A stretch of DNA of 64,000 nucleotides from Apoda limacodes (GCA_946406115.1 OX291556.1:10756501-10820500); one strand, 5' to 3'; shown: positions 11,147 through 23,660, counted from the stretch's first letter. Made by a program: numbers and translations. The notes: a model not told the origin generated them from the sequence alone.

Positions 11147-11210
11147 ACTAGCTTCTGACAGCGGCTTCATTCGCGCTAAATTTGGTTTGCGGTCTTTTGC
11201 GGCTTTGTGC
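11147..11210 (-). mobile_element. Helitron 3' end, minus orientation
   Basis: AACTAGCTTCTGACAGCGGC and then TTCATTCGCGCTAAATT is the reverse complement of a Helitron terminus of the lepidopteran kind (GC-rich hairpin followed by CTAGT). Similar ends are at 42230-42268 (plus) and 45618-45665 (minus). Confidence 0.5.
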
Positions 11211-11490
11211 ACTTTTTTTTTAATACTAATTTAGGTCTGTATTTTATTTTACTGATTTCCTTCATATATTTAAAATTAAGATTTTCATTCTAACATTATT
11301 TCTAGATATATGTTCAGAATTCCTTAAAATCCATTACTTCTGCAATAAAATACATAATGAAAAATCTATCTTACTTCAATATTCTATAAGACTGGAATTC
11401 AACGCTTTTATGTTATTTATTCCGATTTATTTGCGGTTGATTGCTTGTTTGGTAACTTAGTAAGATCAAAAAAAATTGTGCCTACATATA

Positions 11491-11831
11491 ATAGGTCGGG
11501 GAAAAAGTCTTTTCTTTGGCTGTACTATTTGTATCTGGCTGGTTTTCATGACATTAAAGGTTTCATTTAAAAAAAAAAATAACAATTTAGTAAAATGTTG
11601 TTTCTTTTCAGCCATTTTTTATTTGTTTTTCTGTCTGCCAAAATGAGTGAAACTTATAAAGAAATTTGATACATTTAAAAATCTTATTACAAAAAAGGAA
11701 AAAATTCAACGCAAGCCGCGAATTTTTTTCGACGTTTATGGACATAATGCAGTGTTAGTAAGAGTAGTACAAAGTTGGTTTAAGCGTTTTCAATCTGGAA
11801 ATCTTGACGTCAAAGATGCACCTCGTAAGTT
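11491..11831 (+). pseudogene. Mariner transposase, N-terminal fragment
   Basis: The element opens with AGGTCGGGGAAAAAGTCTTT, the terminal repeat style of Bombyx-type mariners, next to a TA. The frame 11647-11831 encodes the N-terminal DNA-binding region: FDTFKNLITKKEK, then VYGHNAVLVRVVQSWFKRF and SGNLDVKDAPR, close to the helix-turn-helix of Tc1/mariner transposases. The natural start (ATGAGTGAAAC at 11643) is out of frame with it, so there is a frameshift, and the frame ends where another repeat is inserted at about 11832. The catalytic DD34D region is missing. It cannot make a working transposase. Confidence 0.85.
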
Positions 11832-12080
11832 TTCATATATTAATCAATCAATCAATATCATTTATTCAATTAAGGCTACAATAATTTAGCACTTATAAAT
11901 GTCACTGCGCTATTGGTTCGTAAGTCTATAGGGCGGGAGACCTTGTACTGAGAAGAACCGGCAAGAAACTCAGCAAGGGCATTTCTTTTCTCCCTTGTTC
12001 GTACAGCGTCCAATTATAATATTGGAAAATGCCCTCCCTATCATAGAAGGACACTTTCCATTACAAACATAAAAAAGATG
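11832..12080 (-). mobile_element. LINE-type 3' tail, minus orientation, inserted in the mariner
   Basis: It opens with an AATCAATC simple repeat and TCATTTATTCAATTAAGGC, then GGGCGGGAGACCTTGTACTG and AGAAGAACCGGCAAGAAACT, a very common lepidopteran repeat tail in reverse. The mariner frame is cut exactly here, so this insertion is younger. Its own class (CR1 or L2-like) is uncertain. From 12081 to 13386 the sequence is AT-rich with no supported feature. Confidence 0.6.
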
Positions 12081-13499
12081 AAATATAAATCACAAGCACA
12101 ACATAAAAAAAAGTATAGAATTGCAAAATATAAAAAAAAAGACAGGTTATGTATTCATCACTTAGAAATAATCAATGTCTTACAGTATTGATAAACAAAA
12201 CAAAAAAGTAAATACTAAGAATACAAAGAAGTTTGCAAGAGCAGACCAGCCTCCACAGGCGGCACCCGTTCACAAATATGACACATGAATCAGCCATCGC
12301 TTCGCTCAACCATGTTTTATGCGTTTTATAAAATGCGAAGAAACATTTTTCCCGACCTACATGCATTAGCTATAGACTTTAAAATCTGTAATCTGTCCTA
12401 TGGATTGCGCAATAAGCTCACGAAACTGTGGTGTCTTTTCTCATAGTTTCGCTTTGTCTCTGTCACAGTTCTGTATGTCTAGTATTAGCAAACATGTCAG
12501 GAATTACCTAAAAGGTATAGCACAGTACCTATACTAATTTAAGCTAAGAATAGAAACGCAGATTAAACAGTCAACAGTACCTACAATAGCGTCGTTGTGT
12601 GAGTCAAATTCAAATTTTGCTGTTTTAATTTTTATTTCTTTACTATATATACTACATTACTATAGAAATGGGCACAACAATAGTGCAACATACTTTTTTT
12701 TTTAATTTGTCCAACCTGCAGAAACATTGATACTAAAATTCGTTCCGTACTAGCACTAGTGTTTTGAAGCGCTAGAGGTGAAAATAAGCCGGGCAGTCAC
12801 GTAGTTACGATATTTTAGCTGCAAAATGCAGTCACAAGCGCAGCTGTTTGCAGAACTTTGTAGAACTAATTCATAACTTTACACAGCTGGTAGGTAGCTA
12901 GACCGAAAACTATGTAATGATTCAATATTTACGTTTATTTAGAGTTCAAAAGTAGATCTACTGTGGAGATAAATGAGATTGTAGATCTGTTTCATGTATA
13001 AAACGCTATACGTCTTTCTATTTGTTTACATATAATTAGATACCTATCTATTAGACTTATTTTGATGCTACTATTGAGTAGGGTGGTTATTTATAAATGT
13101 ATCAACATTAAAAATACTAGTTTTTGGCTATGGATCCGTACGTGTACCATTAAATTATAACAATGTTTCAACTGCTTCGCGAATCAAGCGTGGATCAAAA
13201 CTTATAGGTACATTTATTATTGTAAAGCAAAACCTCTTTCTGTATGTTTATTTATTACTCGATATTCCCTGTTTTAATATATTTATTAGGTGCCTACGTA
13301 ATACATTACCATTTGCAAACAGCATCTTTTTTTCTAATTATGTAACAAAGACTATATAAGCAATTACGGCTGTGTTGTATATATGAATGCATTCGCAAAG
13401 CCAAGTCATAGGCCTTAGTTATAGGTTGCTTGTAAACTTGGATCGCCGAGTGGCCACTAGCTTGACGAAGTCCATCAATTTGCATGGGATCCGCGTGGT

Positions 13500-13580
13500 G
13501 GGCTATGACCTAAGCCTCCTTCTCCAAGGAGATGCCTATGCCCCTACAGTGGGGACATACAACGGAAGAGGCAACATAAC
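13500..13580 (+). mobile_element. LINE 3' end fragment
   Basis: GGGCTATGACCTAAGCCTCC, then GGAGATGCCTATGCCCCTAC and GTGGGGACATACAACG resemble the end of RTE-type lepidopteran LINEs (the consensus style is gccTATGCCCAGCAGTGGGAC). The surrounding open frames on both strands are by-products. Confidence 0.45.
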
Positions 13581-13834
13581 AAAAAGAGCTCAAAATGTAT
13601 TTAGGTACTAGACTGACAGGTAAAAGCTGGTTTATGTCTGAATCTTGATACAAGTAACAACGTATTACGATACACGGATGATAAAACATATTCATAATCA
13701 CCATCTCAGCCTGTTATCGTCCACAGTTTTGCTCCGCCTGTAAGAATGCGGCTCTAACTCTGTTATAAGGCCGACCCAGGCTGCGTCATGTATGTACAAC
13801 TTGGTTTTGAGCATTTTCATTTCCTATAAATATA

Positions 13835-14170
13835 TATACATACTAGCTGACCTTAGGCCTTTAGACGTTGTTCTACATCGAACTGCAGCGCCATCTGCCG
13901 GGCCTTTATATATATAATTCTACTGTACTCCTCCTAAACGGCTGGACCGATTTGAATGATTTTTTTATATGCGTTTAGGTGGCGCCCTGGATGGTTTAGA
14001 TTCACAAATGCAGATGACGTTGCAGTCGGATGCAAAACAACGTCTGCCCGGTCAGCTTCGACCATCTGCCAGACTGATTTGTGAATCTAAACCATCCAGG
14101 GCGCCACCCAAACGCATACAAAATCAAAACAGTGATATACACACGTACAGTAGAATTATATATATATAAA
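13835..14170. mobile_element. Fold-back Helitron-like element
   Basis: Three segments on the left recur in reverse complement on the right. GCGTTTAGGTGGCGCCCTGG (arm 13968-14009) pairs with 14077-14118, 42 bp with one mismatch. The outer ATATAATTCTACTGTAC (to 13927) pairs with 14145-14160. The stretch AGACGTTGTTCTACATCGAA near 13862 recurs inverted at about 14010-14060. The sequence (ACTAGCTGACC, AACTGCAGCGCCATCTGCC, CGGCTGGACCGATTTGAATG) is of the Helitron-like style common in Lepidoptera. The frame 13969-14169 is an artefact of the palindrome. From 14171 to 15160 I see no gene. Confidence 0.7.
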
Positions 14171-15179
14171 GATAAATACTGCTTGTTTTTGAATAACTTG
14201 GTATGGTTCAGTATCTTCTGACCGTATTATTTTAACATAAAACTACACCAGCCGCTATGCAATAAATTTTTAAAAATTATTTCTGTAACTCTGGCAACGG
14301 TATCAGTAACAAAACATATGGAAGCACATCGTTTTATTTTCTGGCAGTAAAACTGGCAAATTTGCATCTAGTATAGAAGATAGTGTTTTCGTATCGAAGA
14401 TCGTAAAGTCCCCGGCCGGTCACTAGCGCTTGAATAAAATATTGCATAGCTTTCAGACTATGTCGGGTCGGAGTAACTTTAGTTGGACTGTGGCAAAGTA
14501 CGGGCTTCCATATTTAATGACTTTGTTCTTTTATGAGTCCAACGCCCGAACTTTCAAAGGCCAATCAAAGTTAATCAATAAATTTATTAAATACATTCCA
14601 TTATATATAGTAATATAAAACTATATAAACTACCTTACATTTACCTTACCTTACCTACAGGAGGCTTAGGCCACCGTCCACGACGCTGACACAGTGCAGA
14701 TTAGTGAACGTGGTCGACTAGTAGCCAATCGACGTTTTACTTAATTTGACGCAGTGCACAACCCCTATCGGGTCCTTTACAGCATGGTAGCGATAAGACA
14801 TTTTATCACTAGGCCTTCTACCTAATTCTTCGGCCGTGGCTGTGAGTCTAGTAATGAACTTTATTCTATTGTTTGTCAAGTCCTTTTATTACCATATATC
14901 AGTACCGGCCCGGCATGTGATAGGTAATCAGCTCCGACCTGACGACTTCCATGCAAAAATGATACTGATGATGATATAAGTATTTTAGTATTCTTTAATT
15001 CATTTGATATCTGTAAAAAAAAATAATAGCTATATGAAAATGTGTTATTTTCTATTCAATGTCAAATAGTGGGTCAAACTTTGAATAAAATAAATTTGTT
15101 AAGTAAAAAAAATTAAGTAACCTGTCGTTACGGTCATTTAGCTATTATAGGCTAACATATGCCTCCTCCATGGCAGTCA

Positions 15180-15445
15180 CTTTTTTATTTTTTTCATACC
15201 ACTAGGGTGGCAAACAAGCTTACGGTTCTGATGGTAAGCGATCACCGTAGCCTATGGACGCTTGTAACACCAGGGGCATCACTCACGCCTTGCCGACCCT
15301 TCAAAAATCCAATAACTTCTTACTTCGACTTCCGCATCCAGCTAGTCGCTAGCTACACTCTTAAAGGTCATCGGTCCATCGAGCTGGATTCTTGTATCCA
15401 TCCTTTCCCAAACCTTTTTGATCGTGACTGCATGTTATAGAAAAA
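15180..15445 (-). mobile_element. CR1/Jockey 3' tail next to an RTE fragment, both minus
   Basis: 15180-15325 is the reverse complement of the CR1/Jockey 3' end (T-run, ACCACTAGGGTGGCAAACAA, ATGGTAAGCGATCACCG, CGCCTTGCCGACCCTTC). 15326-15445, read on the minus strand, gives residues like RIQLDGPMTFKSVASD, a degraded version of the RTE coding end (RWTDDL...). The 93-codon plus-strand frame here is therefore spurious. Confidence 0.65.
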
Positions 15446-15699
15446 TTCTACTCGAACCAATACTGCAATGCGTCCACAAATTTATTACACTCCCTTAAAC
15501 TTACAGCCATGATATATATAAGAGCGTCTTAACCTCCTAAACTAGTTTAAGCTAATAAATAGATCTGAGCCTCTAACATTTATCGATTTTATTCACCAGT
15601 TTGTCTATTCGCCTAGAAGAAAGCCGTCTCGCATTGCGTTTTCGGGATCTTGGTCTTCACTCTAGAAACTCATTTCCCCATAGTTTATCATTAATATGA

Positions 15700-16085
15700 G
15701 CTACATATGCCCAACAGTCTTAAGGGTAAGGACTAACGCTGCTGATACGAGCACATTATGCACAAGTTTAACATTGCTCAGCGCGCGATCGTACGAGTAA
15801 TGATTGAAGTTTCTCTAAAGAATCGGATGAAACATCAGGACATCCAGAAGAGAACTAAAGTCAGCTGACATAGGTCATAAAATTAGCACGCTAAAGTTAC
15901 AGTGGGCTAGACAAAAGACCGACAGCCATTGGAGCAGACGTGTCCTAGACCACGTATCGGAAAGTAAAACGTTATCAAGCTTGATGGACTGACGACTTTA
16001 AGAGGGTGGCCGGTTGTAGCTGGATGCGAAAGTCTATGGACTAGGAGAAGTGGTAGCCAGTTGACCATATAAGCTAATGATGATG
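15700..16085 (+). mobile_element. RTE-type LINE 3' end; marks the left edge of duplicated unit 1
   Basis: Broken frames give LSIAQRAIVRVMIEVSLKN, then KHQDIQKRTKV and GWPVVAGCESL, the typical C-terminal end of lepidopteran RTE ORF2. It ends in a short GATGAT tail. A shorter copy of the same tail at 26795-26907 abuts the second copy of block A, so this insertion is older than the segmental duplication. Confidence 0.7.
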
Positions 16086-17100
16086 ACATGCTTTACACAT
16101 TGCCACTTCATGTTACTTATGTATACTATGAGTTATGTTAGCCAATCTAATTATTTTACGTCTAAAACAAAAGATACCGAGCTTTTTGTTAACACAATCC
16201 CGGCCCGGAACATTTCCTTAATCGTTTTTATTTTCAAATGAATTAAAAGCAAAGCAAACATTAGCAAAGAAATTCCATTTATATTCACCCATTTATGGCA
16301 AAAGTAATTATAATCAGACTCAATTGCCTTCAACGTTCGAAATTGGCAATTTATTATGAAAGAAATCTGAGCAGAAAAATTTGAAAAGCTTTGTAAGCTT
16401 GTACCCGGAAGTAAAGGTACTTAATTATTGACGGACAGCTTTCCGAAAACAGACACTGTCTTTACTTTTCATTATGGCTGCTCCATTCAAAGTTTCCGTT
16501 TGATTTTCGTATTTTATATCCCGTATCCCGGAAATCAGCTTATATCTCATAAATATATAAATCAAAAATACATTTTTAATTTAAAAATTGTTTTGTGCGA
16601 CGGGGTAGTTTATTAGTAACATACTATTTGTAATTTCTTAGTAAATTTTATTAGTTTAATTCATATATTACCGTCATAAATTCCTAAGAGTCAAGACAGG
16701 TTGCACGCAATTTCATAAATGTACATGTGTTCATAACACATAGCACATAAATCTGAACACCTGGTTTCGACCACGCTTACCCCATTATTAAACACTGTTG
16801 TCTATAAACATGCATTTTCACATCGATAATTTTGCGTTTAGCTATTGTAGAATTTAATTACTTGTTAGATATTTTTTTTCTTGATTAATTTCTGCATTAA
16901 AGGGATTAAAATGGGACTCATTAGGAATATGCGCAAGTTGCGCAACTACGTATAATTTGCAATATTTATATTGACCTATGTAAATGATGACGTCATTGTC
17001 TCAGTCATCTTTGGGTTAATCTACCTAGCAGTGGATATAAAAAAAACAGATTTCCTTGCACTTCTAAAATAACGGCGTGGTTTGAAAAATTGAATTTATT
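16086..17100 (+). repeat. Duplicated block A, copy A1 (unit 1)
   Basis: Colinear with 26908-28750. Shared phrases include ACAATCCCGGCCCGGAAC, CGAAATTGGCAATTTATTAT, AGCTTGTACCCGGAAGTAAA, GACAGGTTGCACGCAATTTC and CACCTGGTTTCGACCACGC. Copy A2 has insertions that A1 lacks. A reading frame on the minus strand (about 16267-16440) matches a longer open frame in A2 but carries one stop. No gene is supported here. Confidence 0.8.
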
Positions 17101-17333
17101 ATTATTCTTAGTTTAATTTTTTTCTTGTCATGGTTCTCCGCATGTTAATGAAACAATTATAATATAAGTAAACATCACATAACTTATCATTGAAGGGTCG
17201 GTCAGATATTAAGACGCTTAACCGACGATAGTTTTAAGTCTATCTGCGACGCGTCCCCCGTGCTGTCCCCTGGACTTTTAACAAGGCAGACTACTTACGC
17301 CACTCGGTTCTAAAAAAAATGGCTACACGGAGA

Positions 17334-17660
17334 AAAACTTTAGTAGCTACAAGTAATAATACTAATAACCACTAAAATATTAGTAATTCCGAGGACAAGT
17401 TAAGTACACTGACGGTTACTAATGAGTTTTACTTATTGTATTTAGTAACAGGAATAAAACTAGTATTGTTGGAATAGTAGTGTTGTTTACTCAAAACAAG
17501 TAAAATATAATGGAATGCAATTAACGTATAAACACGCTTACAATCAGCGTTTAATTACACCGATACGAAATGGTCCTAATGAAGTTCTGTGATGCGAAGC
17601 GTAACCGGTGGAACAACTAGTCAACCTGGTAGATGAAGGAGGGGGGCTTCGAAGGGTGCG
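17334..17660 (+). repeat. Interspersed repeat, copy 2 (copy 1 at 4793)
   Basis: Begins CTACACGGAGAAAAAC and matches 4793-5110; the copies differ by scattered substitutions and small indels. Not present at the matching place in duplicated unit 2. From 17661 to 18012 I see nothing supported. Confidence 0.7.
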
Positions 17661-18012
17661 GTCTAATCTGTTCATCAGGCTTACTAATTATGGAGCGGTG
17701 GTACAGGGAATCTCCCACCAGGTGAGGAGTTATACCTAGAGAACGCCTTGTCATACCTACACTTCGGTATGTCGGTATATATGCGAACTATCAAAAAAAC
17801 TTCGATAGCGCGATGTAAGAAGCGTGACGTCATCTTAATTCGTAGCTGTACGATGTAATGTTTGTTATTAGTAAACTTCACTAATTCTTAGAAAGGTGTT
17901 TGTAAACGGTAATAAGCCTTCATTGTAATGACAAGTAATGTTTTATCTGTCCACTTTAATAAAACTTTTTGTAATCTTTATCTCAGCTCATGTCACTCGC
18001 CACCTTTTATTA

Positions 18013-19343
18013 ATATTACATAATTATATTTATTTATAATAAAGTACGGTTCTAATTGATAAACTCCTCTTTTGAAGTTTGGTCAATTAAACAAACTGTA
18101 GGTAGGTAGAAAGTTACTAAGCATTTTTTTTCTGAGTGTAGCTTGCTTGCGCTTATGAAACAGCTTTCCGCAAACATTCTTACACAAATATTGGCGCAAC
18201 GTGACCGCCTTCCATCGCGTGCTTACTGGTGTATCGGCCTTTGAAGAGCTCGGGACTAAAAAAAACTTACCCCATTTACAAAAGTGGAACTGCCTGATTA
18301 TTCTATGATATACGTTCACGCATATATCGCACAGTGTGTGCTTTACCATAAAAATATACACGTAGGTACCTAAGAAAAGCTTTGAGAACTGTCATACAAG
18401 TAAACGTTGAAGAAATCATGACAGAGAAATACGTCGCTTCATTGTGTTTTTTAACAATCTTTGTCAAATAATCAATTTTCTAGTTTGTGTCAAGTTAAGA
18501 CATGATAAAAAAGTTCCATACAAATTTCTATGTAGATATTAAAGAGCAAACTTTTTGTAGTTGAAAAAATGTTTTCCTATAAGTCACGGCAAATTTTTAA
18601 ACTGCAAATGTATGTTATATAACTACAAAATAACGATTTCCGGAATGTTTCCTTAACGTGTGCTAAGAGACCAAGCTTCTTGCCAAATTTCATGATTGTA
18701 GGTTTCGAAATATGTGAAGAAACAAAACTTGCGATTTTTTACAGCTCCAAGAGACCGTAGACCTAAGTATTAAGTATTTAAAAAAGTGGGTCATGACATT
18801 CTGACATACGGGCAGCCGTAAGTAAGCAAACATGTCATTTATCTTATACCTTATATAAAAAAATAAAACTAATCAAAATTCGTAAGAAAAAAAAGGTGAA
18901 GCATTCCCAGCGCATTGTAGATAATACATTATTACAAGTCTTTGGCTCAAGTCGAAACCAACTTCCTTCCACGGGTAAGAAAAAACGTCATTTTGAACTC
19001 GGTTCGAAATATACAATAAATAAATATAATACAGTCGCAATACGTTACGTTACACAACAAATATAGTTCATCTACATTGATTCCACAAATATAGCCGTCA
19101 TAGTCGTAGGTGCATGTCAAAACTCAGTCCGATTTAGCTTATTTATATCCGGTTGAGTCGTTCGTTCGACTCTATTCCTGAAATGCCACGGTCTTGTCGC
19201 GTTCAGTTCACAGACAAGCTAAATATAAATCCTGCACAAAATTCGCGGTTGCTATGACAAGGCTTCGCGCTTTGAGCTTTAAATATTAACTAGAATAACT
19301 ATAGTGGGAGTTTCCCCGTCTAAAAGTTCGTTTGTTTAATCGA
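18013..19343 (-). repeat. Duplicated block I, copy I1
   Basis: Inverted relative to 30330-32060. The two ends are well conserved (18013-18400 and 19080-19343); the middle differs. On the minus strand the order is: a 112-bp core (19253-19142) with a TATA-like GGATATAAATAAG, then about 0.8 kb, then an ATG-led frame of some 26 codons (start near 18349) running into a GTAAGT donor-like site, also present in I2. The frame differs from I2 by mostly amino-acid-changing substitutions, so coding is doubtful; a duplicated promoter plus first exon is one reading. Confidence 0.75.
19142..19253 (-). promoter_or_regulatory. Conserved TATA-containing core of block I, copy 1
   Basis: 112 bp that match 30418-30529 in reverse with one difference. 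It holds a dyad GAGTCG-AACGAA-CGACTC followed a few bases later by GGATATAAA. A TATA box next to a dyad is promoter-like, but no transcript start can be shown from sequence. Confidence 0.35.
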
Positions 19344-21519
19344 ATAAATTGTATTTTTGAAAAAAAAAAAAATTACCATTGTTTTTATCTTTAAAATATC
19401 CAAGTATAGCTAAGCTAAATAACTATTTAGTTTTATTATATAAATTTTGTATCTAATTTCTTATCTTTACTGTTACCGATTACAATGTTTTTAGGGCATA
19501 AAGGTTAATCTGAATTCAGGGTACTAAAGATTAACTTCGAGTATGTATCAAATATTGGATGAATATAATTGATACATTGAAGTCTATGTCTGGGTTAATC
19601 CATTTAAAATCTCTTACAGGTAAATACTGAGAAACTTCCCAACCGTAGAGATTGTTTGCATCAAAATACATTAAATCTGAAACTTGGAATAGGACAGTAG
19701 AATCGATTTTAAAAACGAGCAGAAAACTGCACTTTTGAGTATGGTGCAGCCTTAAGTAAGATTTTGGTAAGTAAAAGAAATACCACCTCTTATACCAGAC
19801 TTTTGGAATAATTTATTAATTCAAAAAGAAAAATTAATTAAAATAGTAATTCCACTGTTATGTTAGCATTGCATCCCAGCTTAATCCCGGAAGGGTTTAA
19901 TATTGTATAGGGTCTAGTTCATTGTTTTGATACAAATTTCTCTGAAGCTTTCAGAAATATCAGTGAGTAGCGATCTTAAGTATAGATTGAAATATTCCAA
20001 CATATTTATATCAGTTTCGCGAAGCAGCGTTAAAACTAAGTTTGTTTTTTGTCAACTGAATATTTTTGTAGCGTCGTTCGAAATTTACCTTAAAATAAAT
20101 GAACAACTTAACATTTTTAAAAATACTCAATTAAGTTTCTCTTGAAAAAACATGTTAATAATCTAAGTAAATAAGTAGTTTTATTTCATCAGATTCCGAT
20201 TGGGTTTTAACGTTCGTTTTCCTGAAAAATTACATAACATTAAAATGGTGGTAATAGTTTTATGTATTAGTTTTAAATTATTGATTATTTATTGAAAATA
20301 ATTTCTATTCTTAAATTAATGAGTAGTAGATAATAATGAGAAATATGTCCGAGATTATTAACATAGTAGATATTATAAGTACTTTAACATATTTTAAGTA
20401 AAGTTTAAACTTTTTTTTACAATATTTTCGAGTATTCCGATCTAGATATAGGATTTTGTTCATAGGGCTAGCGCACCCGACGTGATGTTAGGTGCGTGGC
20501 ACGACGGGTAAGTCATATTACCTATCATCAACCAGCTTATAGCCTATGTCCACTGTTGGACATAGGACTTTCCTAATGACCGCTTGCACACTGGTCCTTC
20601 GCCTGCCTGCCCTATGGGTAAAACATTAAATGAATAACACAGTAACATACAAGTTAGTCACACAATATTCGTTCTAAGCTCAAGTGGCTCTTCAATCGCC
20701 AACGCCGGAATAATACACACCTTTCTCTTCTTTATTCCGTTCGGTTCATATCTTCATCACCAACTTATCTTAAGCATTGCTTTGAATTCCTTGGCTGTTC
20801 TATAAAAAATCTTAGGTCTTCTTCAAATTTACTTCTAAAGATTCCTTCACAATCCTTTTAGTTTTATAACGATTCCTTTACAGTTAAATCTATTAAACTA
20901 TGGAATGCTTTACCTCTCACTATCAGACAAGCCCAAAGCTTACACTGATTCAAAACGCAAGTTAAAAATTATTACCAGTCACAGTAATAATAATTATTTT
21001 ACAAATAAGACATGTTATTTTATTTATTTTGTGTACGTCTATGGGTAGTAGGTATTATGTAAGTATATGTAATTTTTTTTATACTATATTTAATATGTAG
21101 TAACGTATATTATGTCTTATTCATATATATTATAATAATAACACACTTGTTTGTTTTTATTTATATTTATATTACTTTCTAGTTCCAAGTTACTCTTAAA
21201 TCTTATTCTACTAGATTTCCTCTACCCAACGGTTGCCTGGAAGAAATCGCTAAATAGCGATAAGACCGCCTCGATTGTACTCTAACAATCAACTGTACTT
21301 ACTACTTTTAATTATTTTTTTGTTCAATAAAGAATTTACTACTTCTACTACTATGACAAATTAATTATTTACGAGCATCTTTCATGCAATTGCTTTTATT
21401 TTATGTTTTTTGTTATAGTTCAATCACCAAAGTGGTGTTCTTATGTTGAATATTACAAATACTTGCGCGGACTTTTGAGAACAAAGTTCTTATCTGTGTA
21501 GAGCTTTACCATTATACGT
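19344..21519. other. Non-coding stretch with one LINE tail fragment
   Basis: AT-rich. At 20515-20610 there is a LINE tail in minus orientation (ATCATCAACCAGCTTATAGC, CTATGTCCACTGTTGGACAT). The 72-codon frame at 19927-20145 has no motif and poor support. A (TATA)n run lies just before 21580. Confidence 0.45.
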
Positions 21520-22410
21520 ACCTACTTCGATCACACTAGAGTTACGCAAAAACAAATATATATATATATATACGAGGGGAGATTAAAAAGAAATGATAAT
21601 CGGATATTTCTAGTATTCACAAAAATAGAGAGCTTGCTTAAACCTTCACTAGTAGGTACAGGTTAAAAGTATTTAAACACACAGTCACATTTTGAAACTT
21701 CATTCATTTTATGTCAAGTCAGAGCCGTCATCAAAACATCTGCATGAAGAATGTCCTAGTGTATATATATATATTTTAACATAAATAATCTTTTCTTCTA
21801 TTATCCACGCCTCAGTGTAATAAAAGCTTCTGTTCATAACACATAGTCAGCACATAAATCTGAACACCTGGTTACGTTACGACCACGCGTCTCCTTAAAG
21901 TGTCCCATGCATGAAACATTGTCGCCTTAACATGCAATTTTTGCATTAATATTTAACTCTTTATTATTTACAAAATTTGACTGGAAACTATTAAGGTGAA
22001 ACCAACGTAATTTTGAAAGAAATTGCGTAACACTATATATATCTTTAACTTGTAACCAGCATAACTTATCAGGTTACGTCTTGTATTTTTAGTTTGTCTG
22101 CTAGAACATTCGGAATTTAAACAGTTTGCCGTCTTACATTAATTAGTTGAATAAATATCTTTTGTATATATTTTATAATTAAGAATTTGGGATCAACTAT
22201 AGGGTCGATTGAGCCAACGGTTGGTTTTTGATATTAATTTAATAAGTCTTGGTAGGCTTAAGCATGACAGTGGTCGAGAAAAAGGTGGGGCAGTGGGTGC
22301 TAAGAATCTATAGAGCTGGCTACTGTTACCAACGACAAATGGCCGTGGCAACCTCAGCAATAGAAGAAGAAAGGGGTACGCAGGAAGCTAATACATTGCA
22401 ACTAAACAGC
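21520..22410 (+). repeat. Duplicated block A-like, copy A3 (unit 1)
   Basis: Colinear with 38065-38585: CGATCACACTAGAGTTACGC, then CCACGCCTCAGTGTAATAAA, CCTGGTTACGTTACGACCAC and AGTCTTGGTAGGC...GTGGGGCAGTGGGTGCT. It shares only its core (CACATAAATCTGAACACCTG) with A1 and A2, so A1/A2 and A3/A4 form two pairs. A 200-bp insertion at about 21575-21770 begins ACGAGGGGAGATTAAAAAG, which resembles a mariner-type terminal repeat. Confidence 0.75.
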
Positions 22411-22989
22411 GTGTAGAGAATCCCCCTTACCAAAAGGATATAAAGATACCGTAATAATAAGGTAAATAAAACATCCTACCTGCATACAGAACCCAGATAT
22501 CTAGTAATAGTATATTAATTTGGCTATGATCGTCTAATGGTGTGATTGTGGACCGCTAAGCAACCCTGATTCTTAAAAAAGAATGAGTTTCGTCAGTCAC
22601 TAGCATGGCGAGTAAATTTTAATCCTAAGACTAAATTCAAGCAGGGTTAATAAGGTAGAAGTAGGGTGTTTGTGCAGCTGTACAGTCACTCCAAAGAATA
22701 GTTAAACGTGCATTAAGGTGAGGCAACAACGGCGCATGCGCTGTCGCCGTACCGCCCTGACACTTCGCCCCTCAGCATAAGGGACCTATAAACACGTGGT
22801 GTGCAATATATAATATAAAATACGCAGAAGAAGAAAAAGAAAGAAGTCCTATTGTAGCCACTGACAGGTGAACTGCATGTTATATATTTACATGCCAAGT
22901 CCATGTATAATAATTGATTCTATGCTTAGCTTTAAGAATATCGCAGCCTGAACAATCAGTTTATGAAATGAAGTGCAATTTTTGACAGC
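22411..22989. other. Unassigned, with a GC-richer patch
   Basis: At 22715-22800 a GC-richer patch (CGGCGCATGCGCTGTCGCCG, TGACACTTCGCCCCTCAGC) stands in AT-rich DNA and might be part of a terminal repeat, but I cannot pair it. The minus-strand 63-codon frame there contains a long Phe run and is not credible. Confidence 0.3.
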
Positions 22990-23470
22990 GCACTTATACT
23001 CTATTCACTTCACTATAATAGAACATAATACAAACCTTCTCCTTTTACTAACCACTTTAGTCCTATTATTTTTTGCTTCCACTATAATTTGCTTCATTAA
23101 TTAGAGGGCTAGATTGCGGAGATAAAAAGTATAAGTATTTAAGTATAAGTATTACTCTGGTAATAGAGAAAAACTTAGCTGTTATGTTCATTGAAGATAT
23201 CAGTTCAGCCATCAGACATATCCAAACTTGGCTAAGTGCAGTTTGCTTTATTTCGGTGTGACCTGCGTTGCCTATTCTATTCTGAACCCAGACATGTTCA
23301 GTTTGCTGACAAGCTAAATTCATGCGATTGAAAACTAACTGCAACGACATAGCTTTCCACTTATGAATGTAAATATTTAATGGATATTATTTTGGACGCA
23401 AACACGATTAATAAAGTTTTTATATTTATCATCTTCGCTATAAACGAAATTACTAGTACCCACTCGTCGA
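22990..23470 (+). repeat. Duplicated block B, copy B1 (unit 1)
   Basis: Colinear with 41690-42650 (ACTAACCACTTTAGTCCT, then TTGCTTTATTTCGGTGTGAC, ACATGTTCAGTTTGCTGACA, GACATAGCTTTCCACT). A more diverged third copy is at 42995-43175. The minus-strand frame of 94 codons here has stops at the matching places in B2, so it is not conserved. Confidence 0.75.
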
Positions 23471-23569
23471 ACACGTATTTGGACAGGCAAAATTTGAATG
23501 CCAAACCACATCCCACCTACACTCAATCGTAGACAGTGTCATTACGTGCAGGAAAAGCGAGTGCTAAGA

Positions 23570-23660
23570 TCACAATTAATCCCACGGGCTTTCTTGTAAA
23601 TTTTACTTTACAAAGCAAAGCGCGTGTTCACAGAACTCACGAGCGGTAATGACGCGCCTA
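23570..23660 (+). repeat. Small duplicated anchor between B and C, unit 1
   Basis: CACAATTAATCCCACGGGCT and AAAGCAAAGCGCGTGTTC match, with gaps, CAATTAATTATCCCCACGGG and GGCAAAGCATGAGTT at 46136-46210. It lies between B and C in both units. Confidence 0.55.

Noticed and set aside
18083..18361. 92-codon Cys/Lys-rich protein gene on the minus strand
   Set aside because: The copy at 31726-31900 has an early stop and mostly amino-acid-changing differences, and the recorded start is GTG. Kept only as a possible first exon within block I.
21575..21770. A full mariner element
   Set aside because: Only one terminal-repeat-like sequence (GAGGGGAGATTAAAAAG) is visible; no transposase and no matching right end.
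23066..23350. 94-codon minus-strand gene in block B
   Set aside because: The matching frame in B2 has several stops.
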